The notes under the pieces were generated by a model, which was given only the letters and a program-made list of their open reading frames with translations, had not been told where the DNA came from and did no database searches. The position numbers and the translations under genes were made by a program. DNA of 64,000 nucleotides from contig NZ_FOBB01000009.1 in assembly GCF_900109685.1 (NCBI RefSeq), positions 124,001-188,000 of the forward strand, written 5' to 3'. The stretch is from Chitinophaga rupis (GTDB lineage: Bacteria > Bacteroidota > Bacteroidia > Chitinophagales > Chitinophagaceae). This document shows positions 22,191 through 31,300 of the stretch, one piece after another. The stretch's first letter is position 1. The number at the start of each line of letters is the position of its first letter.

Positions 22191-24635
22191 ATGATGTCAG
22201 TAATAAATAAAATATTAATAGTGATTACGCTGCTGGTATGCCTGTTCTCAGGCATGGCCGTCGCGCAAAAGGTGACCGTTTGGAGGTTGCAGCAAATGGC
22301 AGATGGAACGGAGACATTAATAAAGTACGACTCTATAATAACCAGGAAGAGTAGTGCCCTTCCCCCGAAAAAGACGGTTGCCAAAAGCTTGACAATGGCT
22401 GCAGCAGCAGGAACTTCCTGCACCTGTACTTGTCTGAAGCCGCTATTCGATTACCTGATAGCTTCCCACCGGTTGTTTATACCTGCTACGGATAATATAC
22501 TGGTCTCTACCCTGGTGCAGGACGCTAATGATGCCGGATATGCACTGGACTATAGAATATGTAATGTATTAAGTGATAATATCAACAAACCCTTTTTTGC
22601 CTTAACTACGGACGCTGTAAGCACCGTTTATAAAGCAAGGATAGGCGATTGTGTAGTTTCATTGAAGTCTTTGAACAGCAACCCTGTAAATTTTTGGGGA
22701 TTAGTTTCAAATGAGTGTACGGGTGATGGTAAGATTACTTATCAGGGCGGCAACGTTATAAATAAAACATTTCAGGTAACAGAAGCAATGACGCTTTATA
22801 ATATTAGCCAATCTGATCATGTTTTCACTGATCCTTTTTATACCACTGGTAATGTAACTACTCAAAATGGCTATCAGAATTTGGTTAAGGACACACTTTC
22901 GCAAAAAATGGTAGGCGCCTATGAATATAATAAGAATACAGCCCCTGAAGGTAGTAAGGAGAGCTACACAGTGTTTACAAATTTCAGGTTCGGAGGTGTT
23001 GAAAATATCCCGGCAAATGCAGTTATACAAACTGCCACGCTTAAACTCTATGCATATCCGGGTGGGTTCATGCCGCCTGTTTATCCAAATGCACATACTA
23101 CTTCTGCTGAAGCCGGATTTTTTTCAACATGCCTGGTTGTGCCTGGATTGCAATGGCATAATACAACAACGTCGGGAGATACCTTAACACGAACATGGCT
23201 TAGTTTTGACAATTTTCGTTTGGATATTACTTCGCATTTTCAGGACATTACGTTTAATGCACTGGATCAAGTTAATTTTTGGAAGCAAAATGAAAACAGG
23301 GGCTTTTCTATAACGTCGCGTATCGCTTCCGGTAATCCTGCGGCTTATGGAACTTTTTGCTCACAGCGGTATTCAGATCCTGCGAAACGGCCTGCATTGG
23401 ATGTAACCTATGTAGTGCCGGTAGAGGAGGGCACTACCACCGCCCAGCTCCAGGTGGATTCCTGTTACACCTGCACCACAGTTACCTCCGGCATCTGTTA
23501 TAGCGCTGTTACAGACGTAAGTGTAAATCCCTATGTATATAGCCTGGCCGGCAACTGGCGGCCTTACAGGGCTTATACTTACTACGATACCCGTGCTACA
23601 CCGCCTTTTCAGGCCAAAACCAATATACGGCAAGATGGGCAGTTACCCTTATTTATACCATTCTGGAATATTCAGAGCGATAAATTAATGCTGCCGCAGT
23701 ATGATGAATTAAAGTGGGTATGGAATTCAGAAAGCACCCTGTTTAACAGGAAAGGTTTTGAGCTGGAGAATAAAGACCCGCTGGGCCGCTATAATACCGG
23801 CCTGTATGGATATGATTATACTTTACCAGTGGCAGTAGTACAGAACAGCCGTTATCGTGAAAGCGCCTTTGACGGGTTTGAGGATTATTTCTTTGAACCT
23901 GTTATTTGTGATAACGCATGCGCCAGCGGCAGGAACTTTGATTTTTCAACGTACAGGGATGACCTGGATACGCTTGAGAAACATACCGGTAAATACAGCC
24001 TGCGTGTAGCTGCCGGTACTTCAATCGGCGTTAGCGCCCCGTTGGTGGCAGACGATAATAACACGTTCGGACTTTCATTTAATACAGCTAACAGTGATTG
24101 CGGAGATAGTAAGGTAGTGCTGAAAAGTGTAAGGGCTACGGCAGACGCCCTGTTGCCGGTATTCTCCCCATTATCTGATAAGCAGGTGCTGGTAAGCGCC
24201 TGGGTAAAGGAAGCCCAGGACTGCCATTGCCAGAGTTATGCAAATAGCCAGATAGGGATTGTGATAGAACAGGCAGCAGGCAATACAACCGTTATCGCAA
24301 AGCCGTCCGGGAATATTATTGAAGGCTGGCAGCGGATAGAACAGGTGGTGAATATTCCCGCCGGCGCCACCCGCATATCCATTAACCTCCAGTCAACAGG
24401 TAGCGTGATTGCACATTTTGATGATGTAAGAGTGCATCCTTTTAATGCCAATATGAAATCATTTGTATATAACCCGGTAACCCTGCGACTAATGGCAGAA
24501 CTGGATGAAAACAACTATGCCACTTTCTATGAGTATGATGATGACGGCACTCTTATCCGCCTGAAAAAAGAAACAGAAAGAGGGATTAAAACCATTAAGG
24601 AAACAAGAACCGCATTGTTAAAAGAAGACCAGTGA
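22191..24635 (+). CDS. DNRLRE-like secreted protein with YD-type C-terminus
   Basis: The product has 814 residues with a signal peptide ending near residue 26 (MAVAQ). Residues ~255-410 look like a DNRLRE module, a jelly-roll found in cell-wall or surface proteins: 'IPANAVIQTATLKLY', then 'LDITSHFQDI' and a 'RPALDVTY' closing strand. A carbohydrate-binding-like sandwich follows at about 565-755 ('GFEDYFFEPV', 'AHFDDVRVHPF'). The C-terminus ends in a single YD/RHS-like turn (ATFYEYDDDGTLIRLKKETERGIKTI-type). An SCTCTC cluster near residue 75 is notable. The ATG starts 27 bp after the previous gene. The protein plausibly assembles with the other RHS-operon products; the binding target is unknown. 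Confidence 0.78.
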   Translation: MMSVINKILIVITLLVCLFSGMAVAQKVTVWRLQQMADGTETLIKYDSIITRKSSALPPKKTVAKSLTMAAAAGTSCTCTCLKPLFDYLIASHRLFIPATDNILVSTLVQDANDAGYALDYRICNVLSDNINKPFFALTTDAVSTVYKARIGDCVVSLKSLNSNPVNFWGLVSNECTGDGKITYQGGNVINKTFQVTEAMTLYNISQSDHVFTDPFYTTGNVTTQNGYQNLVKDTLSQKMVGAYEYNKNTAPEGSKESYTVFTNFRFGGVENIPANAVIQTATLKLYAYPGGFMPPVYPNAHTTSAEAGFFSTCLVVPGLQWHNTTTSGDTLTRTWLSFDNFRLDITSHFQDITFNALDQVNFWKQNENRGFSITSRIASGNPAAYGTFCSQRYSDPAKRPALDVTYVVPVEEGTTTAQLQVDSCYTCTTVTSGICYSAVTDVSVNPYVYSLAGNWRPYRAYTYYDTRATPPFQAKTNIRQDGQLPLFIPFWNIQSDKLMLPQYDELKWVWNSESTLFNRKGFELENKDPLGRYNTGLYGYDYTLPVAVVQNSRYRESAFDGFEDYFFEPVICDNACASGRNFDFSTYRDDLDTLEKHTGKYSLRVAAGTSIGVSAPLVADDNNTFGLSFNTANSDCGDSKVVLKSVRATADALLPVFSPLSDKQVLVSAWVKEAQDCHCQSYANSQIGIVIEQAAGNTTVIAKPSGNIIEGWQRIEQVVNIPAGATRISINLQSTGSVIAHFDDVRVHPFNANMKSFVYNPVTLRLMAELDENNYATFYEYDDDGTLIRLKKETERGIKTIKETRTALLKEDQ

Positions 24636-24637
24636 TC

Positions 24638-25381
24638 ATGAATAAGTATATACCGTTGATAACCGCCTTGCTAATGGCCATAAGCGGGCCGGCAACCGCA
24701 CAATCAGGGCAGGAAGCAGAAAAGATCATGCAGGTGATGAAGGAAGTGCAGGCTTTTTATAGCGCCCGCCCGCAGTCATTCAATATATATTATACCTATA
24801 GCAATGAACATACACCCGGGAAGGTATTGGATTCGCTGAACGGTAAAATGGAACTGTCCGGGGAGTCTTACCGCTATGTGCTAGGTAATACGGAAACTAT
24901 TCATAACAAGCGTTACACAGTTGTTTTGTTTAAGGAAGATAAGCTGATGTATGTAGCAGTATCAGATTCTTCTCAAAAGCAGGCCAATCCTTTGCTGCCT
25001 GTGAAAGAGTCGTTGGAAAGAACAGGCGTCAGCGGCTGTGAGATCACGCATAAGGGTAGCCAAAAGCTGGCGCAGATCAGTTTTAAGGAAGGCGTGCCCT
25101 ATAAATATATGGAGCTTACGCTGGATACACTTTCACAACGTTTGCTTTCCATGCGGTATATAGTGAAAACAGCCCTGTTAATGGATGCACAGGACACAGC
25201 GCCAGGATCGGAATATGATGAATATGCCATTGTGCGGGCTGTTCTGAACAACTATAAACAGCTGCCGGCAGATGCGCGCCGCTTTGATGAGCAACAGTTC
25301 TTCAGCAGAGAGGGTAACGAGCTAAAAGTTACCCCCGCTTATAAAGAGTATAAAATATTTATTGGATCTCCCAATCTATGA
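24638..25381 (+). CDS. Periplasmic 247-aa protein of RHS operon, unknown function
   Basis: The ATG at 24638 is preferred over a GTG at 24632 that overlaps the previous stop; both keep the signal peptide (MNKYIPLITALL... ending ATAQ). The mature protein has a regular antiparallel-strand pattern ('FNIYYTYSNE', 'GKMELSGESYRYVLG', 'YTVVLFKEDKLMYVAV'), which to my eye recalls the LolA/LolB-like open barrel, but no diagnostic motif is present. It starts 2 bp after the upstream stop and overlaps the RHS gene by 4 bp (ATGA), so translation is probably coupled. A chaperone or lipid-binding role for the giant products would fit the position; this is inference. Confidence 0.7.
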   Translation: MNKYIPLITALLMAISGPATAQSGQEAEKIMQVMKEVQAFYSARPQSFNIYYTYSNEHTPGKVLDSLNGKMELSGESYRYVLGNTETIHNKRYTVVLFKEDKLMYVAVSDSSQKQANPLLPVKESLERTGVSGCEITHKGSQKLAQISFKEGVPYKYMELTLDTLSQRLLSMRYIVKTALLMDAQDTAPGSEYDEYAIVRAVLNNYKQLPADARRFDEQQFFSREGNELKVTPAYKEYKIFIGSPNL

Positions 25382-28300
25382 AAGATATGATGCGTTTATT
25401 GCATAACCGGATCGGTCTGTGGCTTTTAACTGCCCTGCTTATTACACTTGCAGGCAGCTCCTATGCACAAACAGGTACAGGCATAGTATTTAAGAAAGTG
25501 CTGGATGGCAGCAAAGGGCAATTGGCTAAAGACTCCATGACCGCCGTACAGGACAGCGCTTACTTCAGCGCTACCCTGCAAAGCAAGCTGGATACGCCTT
25601 ACCAGGTTACCAATGTGGTCACCTTTAAGATCAACGAATACGCGCCCTTATATTTACCGGCGCAGTTTACCGCCACTGCGAATGTGCGTATTATTTATAC
25701 CACCCCCGGTCTGATAATCGACTCTATAGACAAAACACTGGAGATCAGCTATGATACCGCCCATGCTTTTATGGCCCGCAGTAGCTTTGTTTTCAGTAAT
25801 GCGCACCAGGTAAGTGTAAAGGTATTAAGTGTTACCGCTTCTGTGGCTGGTCTGTTGCCCGTATTGATGCTGGAAAATGAAATGCAGGCCCACCCGGTGT
25901 ACAAGCTGTCCTGTGTGGACGATGCGATTAAAAATTTTACCACGGTAAACCCGGAGAACACGGATGGAACGGATGAAATTAATGTCAGCTGGCCTGCTGC
26001 CATAGGAGCAGATGAGTACGATCTTGAATGGGCTTATATCGATTCCTCTGCATTGGGGCGTTATGGTACGCCGCCCGATCCCCGGTTGTTATTTGAGAAT
26101 AATGCCAGCCGTGTTACGGTAGCAGCCAACAGCTACGCAGTGCCGCTGATCTATGATAACGGTGGCGTACTGTTCTACCGGGTAAGAGCTGTGCAGGATA
26201 AGAAAAATAACAGCCGGCTGGAAACAGCCTGGAGCTCGGACTTCGCAGGCGGCCTGGGGCGCTTTAATTTCATGGGGCATCAGCGGCGCCTGAACTGGCA
26301 GTCGGATATCAGCTTTGCAGAGGAAGGTAAGCGTAAGGTGGTAGTGCAGTATTTTGACGGCAGTCTCAGAAGCCGGCAAACAGTAACCAAAGACAACAGC
26401 ACTAATACAACCCTGGTAGGAGAATCTTACTATGACTACCAGGGCCGGCCGGTTATACAGGTAATGCCGGCGCCAACGTTGAATAACATTATTAAGTACA
26501 GCCAGAACTTTAATACAGATATAAACGGTGCAGAATATGACAAGGATAAATACGACCATATAAATGATCCTTCGGAATTTCTGAATGCCAGCGCAGCAGA
26601 AATGGGAGGAGGGGCAGCTACCTATTATTCTCCCAATAATCCCGATCCCGACAAAAACACGGGCGTAAGCCGCTTTATACCTGATGCACAGCAACATGCC
26701 TTTACTGAAACATCCTATACCCAGGATAACACCGGCCGTATTAGCCGCCAGGGTGGATTAGGCCCTGTATATAAACTGGGCAGCGACCATGAAACCAAGT
26801 ACTATTATGGAGCGCCCGGCGATAATGACCTGGATGCTATGTTTGGTACAGAAGCCGGCGACAAAAGCCACTATTTTAAAAACACGGTAAAGGATGCCAA
26901 TGGCCAGTATTCAGTAAGCTATGTGGATATGCATGGCCGTACCATTGCCACTGCGTTAGCGGGTTTGCCGTCCAATGCCGATATGGCGCCATTACCTTCT
27001 TACACCGTATTTTCCAATACAGATGTCCTTTCCGGCCCGGGCAAAAATGTGATAAAAGATCTTGTGATGGAAAGCCGCCAGTCGCAGGTGGTAACAATGG
27101 AGGACAATTATGATTTTAACTACACGCTAACACCACCGGTATTAACAAAGAAAGATTGCAATGGGAACGATGTGTGTTATAACGGCCTGTATGAGCTGCA
27201 GGTAACTATCACGGATGATAGTTATAACCAGCGGCTGCCGGATAGAAAACCGTTTGAAAAGCTGGTGATGAACTATACGGTCGGCGCTATAGATCCTGCT
27301 GTTTGCGGGCAGCCCGGTCAGGCGTTTAATGTTCCGTTTACTGTACATCTTAAAGAAGGCAGTTATGAAATTACCAAGCGGCTTATTATAAGCCAGGAGG
27401 GGCTGGACTATTACCGGGATAATGTATTTGCGCCGGCCAACCTGTGTAAAACGCTGGACGATTTTATCGATCAGCAGCGTTCATTGGTGAGCAACCTGGA
27501 ATGTGTGCCCAATTGCGCGGCTTGTTTAAGCCAGCTGGGTACACTGGATGACTTCCGCCAGAAATACGTAAACAGCGTTAAACCGGAGGGAGCCGCAGCG
27601 GACTATGAAAAGGACGTGCAGGCCGCTTACCAGAGTGCAATGGAATCCTGTAATGCCTTGTGCGGCAAATCATCTGAAACGGATGATATTCGTCAGGCCA
27701 TGCTGATGGATGTAAGCGCTCCTTCAGGTCAGTACGCGAATATTAATGCGCAGGATCAGTATTCTGTGTTTTATACTACGGGTGATGATCATCCCCCTGC
27801 TTACCAGGATGAAACACTGGTGTATCGTGATGAAACCGGTAACCCCGACCAGGTGTATGATGAGCGGACTAATGCCTTTGTAACACCTCAGAAGCTTAAC
27901 CCTAAGCAGTTTGCAGAAAAGTTCAGGTCATCCTGGGCGGCTACTTTGCTGCCGTTTCATCCGGAGTATTGTAAGCTGCTGGAGCTGGAGAAATACGCAG
28001 GCAGCTACAGTTGGGATAGGGCATTTGAGGCGGTTGATACTTATGCCGAAGCCAGGGCAGCAGGTTATCTGAACCCTACTGGAAGCACCAGCGCCCCGTT
28101 TGCGGATTACCCGGCTGTTGGAAAAGATGCGTTGTTGCAGCAATGGCCCGGTCTGCAAAGTGAGCTGGAAAATAAAATGCTGAACTGCAAGGTTAGCGCA
28201 GAGGGCACTTTTAACCTCTGGAGCGTGGCCGTTGTAAGCATCAAATGTAATGAAAGTGACAATGGGTGCAGGGTCTCTTATCAGAACGCGCGGCCTGCTT

Positions 28301-31300
28301 TTGATGAAGGCTCCTTATGCCCTGGTGACCTGGATATGGCCTGGCGGACCTTCCGCAGCATATACCTGCAGATAAAGCATGATATGCTTATTGGTAAGGT
28401 AAATAACGCCTGCAATCAATCGGCCCCCGCAGGCAAGCAATCCCATTTTAATATTGCAACAGACGCAATAAGTCAGCAGCAGCTGCCTTATATGGATGTT
28501 AATAATACGGATGCAAATGCCGGCCTCGTTGCAGCAAATGCAGCCCTGCAGCAGGCAATTGCGGATAACTGTAATGCCTATACAGAATATTGGCTGCAGC
28601 AGCTGGCCCCTTGCCAATACGGTACAGCTGTCTGGAATGAAATAAAGGCCAGGCTGATACAGGTTTGTAAAGAAGGTGGGGATGCAGACCATCCTTTTGG
28701 CGCCAGTACCGTAAAACCCTCCAGCACCAATGCAGACAGAAGCTTTGAACAGGTGCTGAAGGACTACAACGACCAGCACCCCATGGATCCGCTGATCTGT
28801 AACGCGCAGCTGATCACAGTGCCTAAGCCCTACGACCGGCAGCCGGCTTATGCCAATAAAGTAAGCTATACCAAACCGGCGGATTGTGAATGTGCGAAGC
28901 TGCAGGAGCTGCAGCGTGATTATGAGAGTAACCGGAGGCCGTTTGATGCGGATATGCCGGCTTATTTGCTGCGCACGCGGCAGATACATATTTCAACGGC
29001 CGATCTGCAAAAGCTGATGGATGCCTGCAGCGGAACAGATTTTACCTGCAAGTACTTTTCTTCGCCGCTGAATATTCCCGTTTGGATGCAGTGTAATGTA
29101 GCGCCAGCCTGTGCTACCTGTGATGTAGTGGATAGCCTGTATGCACAATATAAAACAATGTACCCAGGCGCATTGCCCACGGTTTCAGACGACGGGGAAA
29201 ATCAGCCGCAGAAGAACCAGCTGTTTGCTAACTACATGAATAACCACCTGGGCTTTGCCAAACAGGCCTGGGAGTATCTCAAGTTCATAGATAGCTGTGC
29301 ACATACCATATCGCGTGACACGTTAGTATGTATACCGGGGCAGCAAATGCGCACTTATGCTGCATTTAATACCGGCGGACAAACCAGCTTTGCAAGGTCC
29401 GAAGCAGTTTCGCCAATGGCATCTTCTTCAACAGATATATTGACCAGTATTCAAAAGACCGCCGACAATGGTTATATAATGGCCGGTTCCACAACCGGTA
29501 GCGGCAATGGTAAAAAGGATGCCTATATTATTAAAACGGATATTCATGGCGCCTATCAGTGGGCCAAAACATACGGCGGAGCTGAGGATGATGAATTTAG
29601 TAAAATAAAACGCACTCCGGATGGAGGGTACATTGCACTGGGGAATACTAAGTCTTTCCATAGCGGCGGCCAGGAAATTTTTATCGTCAAAACAGATGTT
29701 ACAGGTAACGTTCAATGGAGCCAGTCCATTGGTTATAATACAACATCGGGTGAGCTGGGAATGGACATTATTACTACCAGCGATGGTGGTTACGCTTTTG
29801 CAGGGATATATAATTTTGCACCGGAAACAGCCGACTGGATAGTGGGCGCCTTAAACAGCCAGGGTGGTTTGCGTTGGGTAAAACATATGGGCAGTAGCTC
29901 TTCTGACCCAACGATATACTTACTGGAAGAAGGTGACCAGCTGGTAGCAGCAGGATCTGGTTACTTCGCGGGAGCAACTTTCTATGATGCTGTTCTGATG
30001 AAGATCCGGAAAGGTGACGGAGCCATAACATCCTATCGTGCTTATGATCTGGATAGCAGAACCAACTGGGTGTATGGTATTAATAAAACGCCACAGGGCT
30101 ATAAAATAAACCTGCTGAATTCAGATCAATGGGGAACTGTTGATGGCAGGGGCGATATATTAGACCTGGATAACAACGGTAATATATTATCAGCCAAAAC
30201 CCTATCGGCCCCGTCGAATGATAACTATATCGGCTTCTATACATTTTATTCACCGGATAATAGTGTTATTGTAACGCCTCCTGAGGGAAGGAATCCAGGG
30301 GATATATACCTGCAAAAAATAAATCCTGAAAATACAGGCCTGGCCTGGTCTAATCATATTCCACTGACCGGCAACGAGGTTTTAAATTCAGTTATACAGA
30401 ACCCGGACGGCACCATAGCAGCAGTGGGCAGGCATGATGATCAGGGATTTTTCCTGCTGGCAAATGCATCCGGAGTAACAGGTTGTTCAGATGAAGCAGT
30501 AGATCTGACTTATACAAGTACTCCGGTTGTAGATAAAAGTTATGCATTCGCTAAATTAGAAAGCTTATCCAACGCCAACCGGTTTGTAAGTGTTGTACCT
30601 GGCATAGCAGGTATATCCGAGTCCGTTATATCTTGTCCGAGTGCCGACAGTTGTTATACGGTTAATAATGGTCCATTGTTATGCGGTGGCTCAGAGCCGG
30701 TATTCCCATCTGTTGAGATTGACAACAGCTGTGCAGACAATGATTTCTTCGTGATCAGTACTGCCACAGAGATGTATAAGGCCTATAAGGATTCTGTACT
30801 CGGTACTTTTGACAGGGATTATATTAACACCGCATTGAAGGCCGCAGATCTTGAAAACTTCACAGTTACCTATCATACCAGTGAGTATCACTATACTTTA
30901 TATTACTATGACCAGGCAGGTAACCTGGTTAAAACCATACCGCCGGCGGGCGCGGTAGTGGACCGCAGCGAAACCTGGCTGAACCAGGTAAGGGCAGCCC
31001 GTGAAGCCAGGCAGCAGAAGACGCCCGATCATAAAATGGCTACAGAATACCACTATAATTCGCTGAACCAGGTGGTAGCCCAACATACGCCCGATGCTGG
31101 TGAAAGTTATTTCTGGTACGACCGCCTGGGCAGGCTTGCCATCTCCCAGAATGCAAAGCAGGCGCTTACCAATGCCTATAGCTACACGCTATATGATCCG
31201 CTGGGGCGGATCACGGAAGTGGGCCAAACCATTGGCTGGGGCAGTATGGATGATTATATCTGCCGTAATGATGTTAGCCTGTCTAACTGGTTAAACAGTA

